A DNA stretch of 64,000 nucleotides, from NCBI GenBank assembly GCA_025612245.1, contig JAAXKQ010000020.1:1-64000 (forward strand), in the 5' to 3' direction. A program made the position numbers and the translations under genes. Shown here piece by piece: positions 9,479 to 16,894 of the stretch. The notes below the pieces were generated by a model. It saw only the letters and a list, made by a program, of their open reading frames with translations, was not told the DNA's origin and searched no databases. Position 1 is the stretch's first letter; each line of letters starts with the position of its first letter. Source of the DNA: Ignavibacteria bacterium (GTDB lineage: Bacteria > Bacteroidota > Ignavibacteria > Ignavibacteriales > SURF-24).

Positions 9479-9634
9479 ATTATTACTTTAGTCTCTTTTT
9501 ATTTCGATTTTATTTCTCTAAAGGAGTCCTCTTCCTGTAAACTTGTAACTGTCTACTATTGCCACTCAACTTAACTACTAGGAGTTCCACCAAAAAGCAT
9601 ACAGTCCATAGCTGAGCATAAGAAGAATTATTGT

Positions 9635-10081
9635 TTAAACTCCATTTGCCAAGTTCTTGCTCTTCCGCATACGATAATACGCATATGCAATAAAGAAACT
9701 GATTGAAAACACAATCAGGCTTTTAGCAAAAAGCAGTATCAGCCAGGGGAATCCTTCTTCAACTTGCGTAATCCCCGGATAGCTGGATGGATAAAGCATG
9801 ATTAAAACTGCATAATCCAGCAACTTCCCAAGAAATAGACCCTCAACTGATAAAAAATACGGTGCTATATTGGTCGATTTTGTATCTGAAAACTTTTCTA
9901 TTTTCAGGAAATAAACTACCGTAAAAATAAACAGCATAATGGATGGCAGGATTATAGTATCATACCACCCATCTTTGCTTATGAATTTTCCCAAAAAAAC
10001 AGACAAGAATTCAAATAAAAGAAATGATAATAATATTTTCAAATTCAATTGTCCTTTTTCTTTTTCCCCTTTATTATTCAT
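9635..10081 (-). CDS. four-helix membrane protein
   Basis: The 148-residue product has a basic N-terminus (MNNKGEKEKG) and about four membrane spans (residues 14-29, 40-58, 75-93, 112-137) and ends with a basic tail (YYRMRKSKN). It resembles small 4-TM proteins of the VanZ or DUF type in layout only; no motif supports a family name. It stands alone, with about 115-155 bases of spacer on either side. Confidence 0.6.
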   Translation of the reverse strand: MNNKGEKEKGQLNLKILLSFLLFEFLSVFLGKFISKDGWYDTIILPSIMLFIFTVVYFLKIEKFSDTKSTNIAPYFLSVEGLFLGKLLDYAVLIMLYPSSYPGITQVEEGFPWLILLFAKSLIVFSISFFIAYAYYRMRKSKNLANGV

Positions 10082-10197
10082 TCCTTATTTATGCTCACCT
10101 ACCTTTCTGGGAGCACCTTCATTTATTTTCTAGTGATAGTAACTTTATAAAACAAAATTATTGTTCAGTTTACACAAGGTCTTCCCAATAAGCCATC

Positions 10198-10764
10198 TCA
10201 TTTGCTATTTATTTCTTCATCTTCTACAACATCTGTCATCGTTTCATTCATAATTCTCGTTACCTTAGCTTTATTATCCTCAACTACAAACTCGCAATAT
10301 ATCTGGAATCCGCTTGCCCACAGGTAGTCTTTTAACCAAAGTAATGTTCTGTATTTATCTGTTCCAATTCTAACTGGCCTTACAAGTCTCACCAGGTAGT
10401 AATTGTTGTAAGCCTTAAAAACGTCCTTGTAAGCATCTATTGTATCCATATTAAGTGACTTATCAATTTGAAAAGTGGGACCTATGGGGTATTTCTTGTT
10501 TAGTTCGGCATAATATACTTCTGGAGTACTGCATAATCTGTAAAACAGATTATGGCTATTATAGAACTTATCATAAATGATCCAGGGTTTATTCTTAATG
10601 AAGGGCATTCCGAAGCCGTCAGTATCTTTGTATAGTTCCTTAACGGATAATTCTCTGGCCTGCTTTATGACATCTGTCATATCTACAGGACCTTGCTTTT
10701 TGCTGCATGCACTGAATGCTAAGGCAAGTAGCATTACGAACAACAAGTACTTTTTATTTATCAC
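10198..10764 (-). CDS. lipoprotein, unknown function
   Basis: The 188-residue product has a textbook lipoprotein signal (LLFVMLLALAFSACSKK, lipid-accepting Cys-20). The mature part contains KPWIIYDKFYNSHNLFYRLC and the hydrophobic pair YYLVRLVRPVRIG. The C-terminus is acidic (DVVEDEEINSK). No family is recognised. It lies about 100 bases from the left end of the deleted insertion sequence copy and reads away from it. Confidence 0.7.
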   Translation of the reverse strand: MINKKYLLFVMLLALAFSACSKKQGPVDMTDVIKQARELSVKELYKDTDGFGMPFIKNKPWIIYDKFYNSHNLFYRLCSTPEVYYAELNKKYPIGPTFQIDKSLNMDTIDAYKDVFKAYNNYYLVRLVRPVRIGTDKYRTLLWLKDYLWASGFQIYCEFVVEDNKAKVTRIMNETMTDVVEDEEINSK

Positions 10765-10866
10765 TAGTTCCTCCTGTTAGTATTTTAAGCTAAATTGACT
10801 TTTATCCTATCTTCAGCTAACCAAGTATTTGACTACTTTATATGAAAGTATGATAAAATTAATGAC

Positions 10867-11441
10867 TGTCCCTGTTCAAAACTTCGTCCATGCGAATTTA
10901 ATTAAATTCCGCATTATTCTAAAACATTCTTTCCTTATCTTTGCCGGATAATTTTCAACAAATAACTGGACCCGATGCTTAAATCCCTGCTGCTACTCTT
11001 TCTGAATTCATTCAAAACCAGATCACAGCTAAAGCTTGAAAACATAATCCTCAGAAAACAAATAGAAATCCTCCAGAGGACAAATTCTAAATTACAAATT
11101 ACCTGTCCTATTACAATAAGTCTCGAACTCATCTTGGGATCAATAAAGATTCTCCTGAAGGCAGGCCGGTTGAGACGGCAGGGAAGATCGGGAAAATTCC
11201 TGCTGTAAACGGGCTTCACCACATTTACTTCAGACAAGCAGCCTAACTCTATTTATTCGATTCAAAAATTTTATCCTGAAGGGGAAGGGGATTGCTATGC
11301 TCATTACTACACAATTCAGGTATTTTTAGAAAAATATCGACTGGGATTCTTGCTGAAAAAAGGCAGAACTTACTTTAGCGATGAAGAATTAGCCGAGATT
11401 TGCATAAAATATCAGCTCAGATGGAGTTTTGAATAGGGACA
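10867..11441 (+). mobile_element. DDE insertion sequence, copy 2, internally deleted
   Basis: Both terminal repeats are preserved: TGTCCCTGTTCAAAACTT at 10867 and GAGTTTTGAATAGGGACA ending at 11441. The interior lacks 742 bp relative to copy 3, leaving a 575-bp derivative without a working transposase. With both ends intact it has the form of a miniature element that a related transposase could still move. Confidence 0.8.
10975..11246 (+). pseudogene. transposase remnant with 742-bp deletion
   Basis: The 5' part matches the intact transposase up to RTNSKLQIT. It then jumps to the region encoding YYNKSRTHLGINKDSPEGRP through FRQAA, but in another frame because the deletion is not a multiple of three. 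The catalytic Asp and Glu residues are all gone. The apparent 77-residue product is an artefact of the frame change. Confidence 0.85.
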
Positions 11442-11449
11442 AGACCTCA

Positions 11450-11497
11450 TAAAAACAGAAAACCTCGAAAAAAGCTTAAAAACGCTGATTCCGAGGT
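11450..11497 (-). terminator. hairpin next to tRNA-Ser fragment
   Basis: On the minus strand ACCTCG (11497-11492) pairs with CGAGGT (11467-11462), followed by TTTTCTGTTTTT. It occupies the same position relative to the tRNA-Ser fragment as the terminator at 16225-16267 does to the intact tRNA, which suggests it is the original downstream flank of the tRNA. Confidence 0.5.
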
Positions 11498-11509
11498 CAC
11501 TATTTTGGT

Positions 11510-11528
11510 TGCGGAGAGACAGGGATTC
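11510..11528 (-). repeat. tRNA-Ser 3'-end fragment, candidate attachment site
   Basis: The 19 bases TGCGGAGAGACAGGGATTC are identical to 16291-16309, the acceptor stem and T-arm end of tRNA-Ser. Identity stops at the T-loop. Such fragments are left when a tyrosine-recombinase-dependent element integrates into a tRNA gene. The two copies bound a segment of about 4.8 kb. Confidence 0.75.
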
Positions 11529-11583
11529 TCCGGATGTTCTAAAATCTTTTGAATTCAGCTCAAAAACGCAATATTTCAAAAGG

Positions 11584-11614
11584 CAGTGACCAAATTGTGA
11601 CCAAGAGGTTTTTG
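11584..11614. repeat. 31-bp dispersed repeat, copy 2
   Basis: This segment matches 58-88 with one mismatch. It contains two GTGACCAA units separated by ATT, which could be a recombinase-binding arm site. It lies about 56 bases from the tRNA-Ser fragment, inside the putative island. Confidence 0.8.
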
Positions 11615-11687
11615 AAATTTTTCAAGTCGCTAAATAATAAATACTCCCATAATTCAAAGCATTAAGCTGTTCCCAATCACAAGGATA

Positions 11688-11705
11688 GAATTTTGAATAG
11701 GGACA
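11688..11705. repeat. solitary IS terminal repeat
   Basis: The sequence AATTTTGAATAGGGACAG matches the right terminal repeat of the DDE insertion sequence (GAGTTTTGAATAGGGACA), but no transposase sequence lies beside it. It is probably the scar of a lost copy. Confidence 0.55.
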
Positions 11706-11714
11706 GCTTTAATC

Positions 11715-12320
11715 TTAATCAGAAGTCCATATTTCTTTATCAACCTTACTTAGAATCCAATTGCTATTTACTTTGTCAAAGAAGCAGTAAATCTTTTCTC
11801 CGGAGCCATATCTAATATCCAGGTCAATTCGCAAAAATGCTCTGTTATGCTGTTTATTAAAGCCAACTCTTGATAATGTTATGATACCGTATGCCTTTGG
11901 ATAATTTGAATAAAACTGGTCCCAGAAATTATCTGTTATAGTCTTTAAACTATCACTGCTGAGCATGTGACAGTATTTCTGGTTCAATTCCATATCTTTA
12001 ATAAAGTAGCTGGAAGAATTCTTATTCAGAAAATCTCTGTAAATATCATTGCTGATTTTATTTCTGTCGACAAACCAGGACTTAACTAGGTCTGAATCGG
12101 TATAACCGATGGTATATTCCTTAATATAAACCGGCCATTTATCCCCTCCGTTATGGGCAGCCCTCGAAGAATAGAGACTATCAACAGCAGGTGGTTTCAA
12201 AAGTATTCTGTAAATCATATATTCTTCCTGCTGGACTTCGGATAGTCTCGAGGATCTGTCCTCGGAACAGGAATAGATGAAAATGCAAAACAGGAATAAA
12301 ATGCAAATAGAAGATTTCAA
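11715..12320 (-). CDS. lipoprotein, unknown function
   Basis: The 201-residue product begins with a lipoprotein signal (SSICILFLFCIFIYSCSED, Cys-18). The C-terminal part has a beta-rich pattern, NRAFLRIDLDIRYGSGEKIY followed by CFFDKVNSNWILSKVDKEIW, that resembles the end of many secreted proteins of unknown function carrying a DUF4878 or NTF2-like fold, but this is only a pattern resemblance. It starts just beyond a solitary IS repeat and is the first gene of the putative inner island. Confidence 0.68.
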   Translation of the reverse strand: MKSSICILFLFCIFIYSCSEDRSSRLSEVQQEEYMIYRILLKPPAVDSLYSSRAAHNGGDKWPVYIKEYTIGYTDSDLVKSWFVDRNKISNDIYRDFLNKNSSSYFIKDMELNQKYCHMLSSDSLKTITDNFWDQFYSNYPKAYGIITLSRVGFNKQHNRAFLRIDLDIRYGSGEKIYCFFDKVNSNWILSKVDKEIWTSD

Positions 12321-12340
12321 TGAAAATGCCCCGCTAATAT

Positions 12341-12709
12341 TTATTTTTTAACCTTTCTGATTTGTTTAATCCAAAATATTAAAAGTAGAAATACATGGCT
12401 AAATACTAAAACCAGAGAAGACAAATACGCATGGATAAAATATTTTGGCCCCGCCTCCTGAAGAATTGCCTAGCCCATTATTTTATCTGTTATCTCTGCC
12501 AATAGATCAATTGGAAATAAAAGTGAAACAGGAAGAACAATAAAAGCCCAGTAAACATAAACTTTATAAAGAAAATAAGCCAATATCACTGATATAAGGC
12601 CCCATCCCCACATAAATTCAATTGATGCTTCTTTGTCCATTACTTCGGCTGAAATACTGTTGTAGGTCAGGAGTAACAAAACTATAGAGTAGAAAAGCAT
12701 TTTCTTCAT
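12341..12709 (-). pseudogene. small membrane protein gene with in-frame TAG
   Basis: The first frame (12709 to the TAG at 12470-12472) encodes 79 residues: a signal-like helix, MWGWGLISVILAYFLYKVYV and FPIDLLAEITDKIMG. The same frame continues after the TAG with AILQEAGPKYFIHAYLSS and a strong final membrane helix (LVLVFSHVFLLLIFWIKQI) to a stop at 12341. A single CAG-to-TAG change would explain the break. The continuation of a membrane protein in frame over 43 codons is unlikely by chance. No function is known. Confidence 0.65.
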
Positions 12710-12779
12710 ATATGCTGAATAATGAAAATTATAAAAAATCGTATAAACAGAACGAACATCAAAGAGTTGTTGCTATTTC

Positions 12780-12803
12780 CTTCCGCTCCCGCCATCGGGA
12801 GCA
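12780..12803. repeat. dispersed hairpin repeat, copy B (perfect stem)
   Basis: GCTCCCG-CCAT-CGGGAGC forms a perfect 7-bp stem with a CCAT loop. It lies 9 bases beyond the stop of the gene at 12812 on the minus strand, where it might also act as a weak terminator, although no T-run follows. Confidence 0.75.
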
Positions 12804-12811
12804 AGAATAAA

Positions 12812-13291
12812 TTATTTCATTGGGACCATTTTTATAAGTATTAATTTGTTGTCTTTCCATTCATAATAATATCTTCCTTTATCTTTATCTTCATCTGGGC
12901 GGCCATTTACTACCAACAGTCTGCTGTCTGGACGATAATTAAGCCCGTAATCCTTTTCCCAATAATCTGCATAACTTACCAATAATAATTCTTTTGTGAA
13001 GTAAACTCTTCCGTTGATCTGATCCACGATTGCAAAACTCTGACAGGAAGTGCCGCAGCCCCAAATTACTACTGTATAATGCCCCGCAAAGTTAACTCCT
13101 TCTTTAACTCCATTTCTTAATGCGGTCCTGAACATGCGGGCTCTCGGATTATTGTGGAGACTAACAGAATGTGTTTTCCCAATAAAGATATTCTCAATCT
13201 TAAAATCTTCAAACTTTGGCACTGACGTGTTAGTCTGAGCAATGAGTATTGTGCTCACAAAAAATATTATAAAAAGAAAACTTATCTTCAT
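12812..13291 (-). CDS. secreted protein of the NFAGHY/WGCGTSCQ family
   Basis: The 159-residue product has a signal peptide (MKISFLFIIFFVSTILIAQT). The mature part contains the run VNFAGHYTVVIWGCGTSCQ near residue 65, a signature I recognise from a widespread but uncharacterised family of small periplasmic proteins in Proteobacteria and Bacteroidota. The two Cys of the CGTSC motif could form a disulfide. The downstream region (YRPDSRLLVVNGRPDEDKD) is also typical of that family. It is likely exported; no substrate is known. Confidence 0.75.
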   Translation of the reverse strand: MKISFLFIIFFVSTILIAQTNTSVPKFEDFKIENIFIGKTHSVSLHNNPRARMFRTALRNGVKEGVNFAGHYTVVIWGCGTSCQSFAIVDQINGRVYFTKELLLVSYADYWEKDYGLNYRPDSRLLVVNGRPDEDKDKGRYYYEWKDNKLILIKMVPMK

Positions 13292-13318
13292 ATGTATTAA
13301 TATTTATTGAATTCCTTC

Positions 13319-13340
13319 TTTCGCTCCTGTCATCGGAACG
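13319..13340. repeat. dispersed hairpin repeat, copy C (degenerate)
   Basis: TTTCGCTCCTGTCATCGGAACG differs from the consensus at several stem positions but lies in the same place relative to genes as the other copies, 34 bases upstream of a start codon and 17 beyond a stop. Confidence 0.55.
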
Positions 13341-13356
13341 TCTTGAGATAGAATAT

Positions 13357-13683
13357 TCATTCACCATCAAACGGAGTTCTTAAACTTGTGACCTCACTTG
13401 CTCTTAAATGTCTTGAGAACACTTCAGTTCCGTCAGATATTTTATCGGACAGAACTTCCTGAATGCCTAGAATGTGTCGAAATTTCCATTTTACTATATC
13501 CTTTGACACTGATTCATATTCGGTTTCAGAGTTAATACCATACAGGTTGGCTTTCTTTATAGCCTCTTCTTCATCCTTTGCGAAAAATAGGACTATTGAT
13601 TCTTCCCATAGATACTCTGTTTCAGGTTTCCCAGAGTTAACTCCTTCAAAAAGAAGACTGGTTGAATACCATTTATTGCTCAT
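13357..13683 (-). CDS. DUF4288-like small protein
   Basis: The start at 13683 (MSNKWYSTSLLFEGVNSG) is preferred to one 36 codons upstream, because the upstream part overlaps an intergenic repeat and looks non-coding. The resulting 108 residues fit the small cytoplasmic DUF4288 family, recognisable by WYS-x-LLFEGV and the following LWEESIVLFFAKDEEEAIKKA. No biochemical role is established. DUF4288 genes are often found beside toxin and immunity loci in other genomes, but nothing here confirms that link. Confidence 0.75.
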   Translation of the reverse strand: MSNKWYSTSLLFEGVNSGKPETEYLWEESIVLFFAKDEEEAIKKANLYGINSETEYESVSKDIVKWKFRHILGIQEVLSDKISDGTEVFSRHLRASEVTSLRTPFDGE

Positions 13684-13713
13684 ATTAAATTCCTGTCTAA
13701 GTAATTTCTGTTC

Positions 13714-13736
13714 ATTCCGCTCCCGCCATCGGGATT
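13714..13736. repeat. dispersed hairpin repeat, copy D
   Basis: ATTCCGCTCCCGCCATCGGGA keeps the GCTCCCG/CGGGA core. It lies about 34 bases upstream of the DUF4288 start codon, the same spacing as copy C to its gene. Confidence 0.7.
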
Positions 13737-13986
13737 GACAAATTGTTTCGAGAGCATTCCCGGGCTCCGAAGTAGTCGAGACTTGTCTCAAGATCTATGA
13801 TGCCTCCGAAAGGACAGTAGTCATTATAGCTGTCGACAGCACAAACGCTGTTTACTTTAATACGAATGCTTCCATAGTCAATTATGTATCAGACATTTTT
13901 CACTTTAGATTTATAACCCTTTTCTATATCGGATTACAAAGCTTAGCATTGCAAGCCTTGAATTAAAAGACTTTGAGATACTACCA

Positions 13987-14730
13987 TTAAATTTCAAATA
14001 ATTGATTACCTTTCATATAAAACCATCTTGAGTCGATCCAGAAATATGTATATTTTTTCGCTTTGATAATCCAATATTTGTCATTTATTTCTTTTGTTTT
14101 TTCAGTTCGATTCAAGTAAAATATTTGGAACTGCTCTTGAATTGCCTTCTGCCCCGAATAATAAATACTTAACTCTTTATTGAATTTAAGATTAATATTA
14201 TTAGCCCACTTTTCATAATGAATAGAATCTATGACTGATTTTAAAAAGTAACTTTCATTCATTTTTATTAGATACTCTTTTCTTGACTTAAGTAATTTAA
14301 TGGAAGTATAATAGTCCTCATGGTATTTGATTCCCTTAATGTTATCATTTTTAGGAATATAAGTATCTGTAATATCAGAATAAATTTTGCTTATTTGAGA
14401 TAAACTGGTGACTATCTTAGAATTTGCTACACAAAAGATACTTGTAAAACGCACCCTCACACCTGAGCCACCTCCTCTTTCGAATTCAACTTTCAGAAAC
14501 TTCTCTTGAAATTTACTAACACTTTCTATCTGCCGCATTAAAGGGACCAGAAGACTATCGATAATATTATGCCTATAACTTACAAACAACCTCATTTCTT
14601 CATTAACCAAATCTTCTTCTACCATTAGAATATACTTTTGGGCGTTTCTTATATCGGTTAACTCATAGCTTCTTTTTCCTGCTAAAATCATTGTATTAAC
14701 AAGAAAGAGCATTATGAATAAGTATTTCAT
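13987..14730 (-). CDS. secreted hypothetical protein
   Basis: The start at 14730 (second ATG, MKYLFIMLFLVNTMILAG) opens a signal peptide; an ATG six bases upstream is equally possible. The mature part, about 228 residues, is Lys/Tyr-rich and largely helical with a glycine patch (ERGGGSGVRVRF) near residue 90. It ends with WIDSRWFYMKGNQLFEI. No family is recognised. It is one of the most AT-rich genes in the window and is preceded by copy 3 of the insertion sequence on the opposite strand. Confidence 0.65.
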   Translation of the reverse strand: MKYLFIMLFLVNTMILAGKRSYELTDIRNAQKYILMVEEDLVNEEMRLFVSYRHNIIDSLLVPLMRQIESVSKFQEKFLKVEFERGGGSGVRVRFTSIFCVANSKIVTSLSQISKIYSDITDTYIPKNDNIKGIKYHEDYYTSIKLLKSRKEYLIKMNESYFLKSVIDSIHYEKWANNINLKFNKELSIYYSGQKAIQEQFQIFYLNRTEKTKEINDKYWIIKAKKYTYFWIDSRWFYMKGNQLFEI

Positions 14731-14886
14731 GGCCATATGTCCCTATAATATTTAGAATTTGTGGTTTTGTCTGGGTAATATTATAAAATGTACTTTCCCC
14801 ATCTGAGCTGTTATTGAGTATATGTGTTTGAAATACATGTTCCAGTTAAAGCCTTTTTGCGTGAAATAACGATTTCAGAAATATGC

Positions 14887-16202
14887 TGTACCTGGCCTAA
14901 ACACTGTTCTTGAAATTTAATTAAAATTCGTATAAACCTGAAGCATTCTTTCCTTATCTTTGCCCGGTAACTTTTAACAAACAATTGGATCCGATGCTTA
15001 AATCCCTGCTGCTACTATTTCTGAATTCATTCAAAACCAAAGCTCAGCTAAGACTTGAAAACATAATCTTAAGAAAACAAATAGAAATCCTGCAAAGAAC
15101 AAATCCAAAGTTAAAGATAAAGAGACCAGACCGCTTGATCTTCGGCATAATGAAAGATTTCCTGTCGGGCTGGAAAGAAAAGATCTTTATAGTAAAACCA
15201 GAGACAGTAATCAAATGGCACAGGACGGCTTTCAAATCTTACTGGAGAAGAAAAAGCAGGTATAAAGATGGAAGACCAAAGCTTGAGAGGGAAGTAATAG
15301 ATCTAATTCGGCAGATTGCAAATGACAATCCTCTCTGGGGTGTGCCAAGGATTCATGGAGAACTAAAGAAACTTGGATTTAACATTTCACAGTCCACAGT
15401 GCAGAGATACATCCCTAAACGGCATGGAAGAACAACAGGACAGAGGTGGAAAACTTTCCTGAAGAATCATTCTAAAGAAATCATCTCGATAGACTTTCTT
15501 ACTGTTCCAACTATAAACTTCAAGCTTGTTCATGTGCTTGTCGTAATAGAACACCACAGAAGAAAGATCATTCACTTCAATGTTACGAAGAACCCGACAG
15601 CAGAGTGGACTCTTCAGCAGATAAGAAACCTGCTCTTTAGCTTCGATACTCCGAAGTATCTGATACGTGACCGGGATTCCAGATACGGCAGCGTGTTTTC
15701 AAATGGAGTAAATAATCTTGGAATTAAGCAGATCGTGACATCCTACCGCTCCCCCTGGCAGAACGGCTATGTTGAACGGGTGATCGGAAGCATAAAACGT
15801 GAATGCCTGGACCATATAATCATATTAAATGAAGACCATTTAAGATCAGTTCTTTCTGAATACCTGTCCTACTACAATAAGTCTCGGACTCACCTCGGGA
15901 TCAACAAAGATTCTCCTGAAGGAAGACCTGTTCAGATTGCAGGAAAGATTGAGAAAATTCCTGCTGTAAACGGGCTTCATCACGTCTACTTCAGACAAGC
16001 AGCTTAATAAAATTTATTTTATTCAAAGTATTATCCCGAAGGGGAAGGGGATTGCTATGCTTATTACTCAACAATTCGACGCTTTTTAGAATAAATGTTG
16101 ACAGAGTAGCTTGCTGAAAGAAGGCAGAATATACTTTGCCGATGATGAATTAGCTCTGGTTTGGATAAAATATCAGCTCAGATTGAGTTTTGAATATGGA
16201 CA
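14887..16202 (+). mobile_element. DDE insertion sequence, copy 3, intact transposase
   Basis: This copy is 1,316 bp. The right terminal repeat GAGTTTTGAATATGGACA ends at 16202. The left end TGTACCTGGCCTAAACAC is diverged from the TGTCCCTGTTCAAAAC of the other copies, so its mobility may be impaired. It ends only 13 bases before the A-tract of the tRNA-Ser terminator. No target duplication was found. Confidence 0.8.
14994..16007 (+). CDS. DDE transposase, rve integrase-core family (IS3/IS481-like)
   Basis: The 337-residue transposase starts at the ATG shared by all three copies (MLKSLLLLFLNSF); a TTG three codons upstream is less likely. The N-terminal third is basic and helical with a homeodomain-like segment (WGVPRIHGELKKLGF). 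The catalytic core shows D167 (SIDFLTVPT), D226 (RDRDSRYG) and E261 (NGYVERVIGSIKREC), with 34 residues between the last two. It ends HHVYFRQAA. A leucine-rich N-terminus precedes the HTH. Unlike typical IS3 elements there is no separate orfA, so IS481-like is the closer description. Confidence 0.92.
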   Translation: MLKSLLLLFLNSFKTKAQLRLENIILRKQIEILQRTNPKLKIKRPDRLIFGIMKDFLSGWKEKIFIVKPETVIKWHRTAFKSYWRRKSRYKDGRPKLEREVIDLIRQIANDNPLWGVPRIHGELKKLGFNISQSTVQRYIPKRHGRTTGQRWKTFLKNHSKEIISIDFLTVPTINFKLVHVLVVIEHHRRKIIHFNVTKNPTAEWTLQQIRNLLFSFDTPKYLIRDRDSRYGSVFSNGVNNLGIKQIVTSYRSPWQNGYVERVIGSIKRECLDHIIILNEDHLRSVLSEYLSYYNKSRTHLGINKDSPEGRPVQIAGKIEKIPAVNGLHHVYFRQAA

Positions 16203-16224
16203 GGTACTGGCGGTTTGCTCAAAT

Positions 16225-16267
16225 AATAAAAAAGCCTCAAAACAGCGAAAATTCGTCATTTTGAGGC
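16225..16267 (-). terminator. rho-independent terminator of tRNA-Ser
   Basis: On the minus strand GCCTCAAAA (16267-16259) pairs with TTTTGAGGC (16242-16234), followed by TTTTTTATT. It begins 25 bases beyond the tRNA 3' end. Confidence 0.85.
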
Positions 16268-16292
16268 ATTAAATTTAGGCCCAAAAGCCTTG

Positions 16293-16379
16293 CGGAGAGA
16301 CAGGGATTCGAACCCCGGAAGGACTTGCATCCTTAACGGTTTTCAAGACCGCCGCATTCAACCACTCTGCCATCTCTCC
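16293..16379 (-). tRNA. tRNA-Ser (anticodon UGA)
   Basis: This 87-nt gene folds as a class II tRNA. The acceptor stem GGAGAGA pairs with TCTCTCC and the discriminator is G. The anticodon loop CTTGAAA carries TGA at 16345-16343. A long variable arm (GGATGCAAGTCC) and the T-arm GGTTCGAATCCC are present. The 3' CCA is not encoded (GCA follows). The gene is the probable target of integration, because its last 19 bases recur at 11510-11528. Confidence 0.95.
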
Positions 16380-16396
16380 AAAATTATTTCGAGTCA

Positions 16397-16428
16397 CAAA
16401 TATATGAAATCTTTCCCTTTTTGCAAAA
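16397..16428 (-). promoter_or_regulatory. Bacteroidetes-type promoter of tRNA-Ser
   Basis: On the minus strand TTTTG (16428-16424) is followed after 19 bases by TATATTTG (16404-16397). This matches the -33 TTTG / -7 TAnnTTTG elements known for the primary sigma factor of Bacteroidetes. The -7 element lies about 18 bases before the mature 5' end. Confidence 0.7.
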
Positions 16429-16462
16429 GGAATTTATTCATACCTCCGGGAAAATTTTCCCC

Positions 16463-16792
16463 CTACCACTTCTTAAATATAAAAAATACCGCCAAAGCTA
16501 TCAAGCCGAACCCTACGACATAATTCCACCTGAAATCTTCCTTCAGGTAAAATACCGAAAATACGCTGAAAACTACCAGCGTTATTACTTCCTGTATCGT
16601 CTTTAACTGCGCTGCATTGAACTGACCGTAACCTATCCTGTTTGCCGGAACCTGGAACAAATACTCTAAAAATGCTATCAGCCAGCTGGCTATTATTACC
16701 AAAAATAAGGGCTTGTCGCGGAATTTTAGGTGCCCGTACCAGGCAAACGTCATAAAAATGTTAGAAATTGCTAATAATATTATCGTCCTCAT
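16463..16792 (-). CDS. DMT superfamily DUF486 membrane protein
   Basis: The 109-residue product has four membrane helices and the DUF486 hallmarks: MTFAWYGHLKF near residue 15, FLEYLFQVPANRIGYG near residue 42, and the LKTIQEVITLVVFSVFSVFY segment with a final helix. The family is a small half-size relative of drug/metabolite transporters; substrates are unknown. It is the first conserved gene to the right of the tRNA-Ser integration site and is divergent from hisN. Confidence 0.85.
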   Translation of the reverse strand: MRTIILLAISNIFMTFAWYGHLKFRDKPLFLVIIASWLIAFLEYLFQVPANRIGYGQFNAAQLKTIQEVITLVVFSVFSVFYLKEDFRWNYVVGFGLIALAVFFIFKKW

Positions 16793-16894
16793 CTCATACC
16801 GGTCTTTCTGAAAAATAATTGCATAACTTAATTCTTTCTTCTGTAAATTTAAACATAATTATTCTGCACCTTTAATACTTAAATATACTTTTCT

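Larger units (their letters stand above)
11247..11714. other. 468-base stretch without a gene: IS end, terminator, tRNA fragment, repeats
   Basis: This stretch contains the 3' non-coding part of insertion sequence copy 2, a hairpin resembling the tRNA terminator, a 19-bp fragment of the tRNA-Ser 3' end, the second 31-bp repeat, and a solitary IS-like terminal repeat near 11688. It looks like the junction between two integrated segments. Confidence 0.6.

Noticed and set aside
14887-16202. Target-site duplication for insertion sequence copy 3
   Set aside because: The flanking bases at 14883-14886 and 16203-16206 do not match, so none is claimed.
1-16290. Stop-codon reassignment (TGA as sense)
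   Set aside because: Two genes have internal TGA, but many neighbouring genes in the window end normally at TGA and the third break is TAG, so decay or error is simpler.
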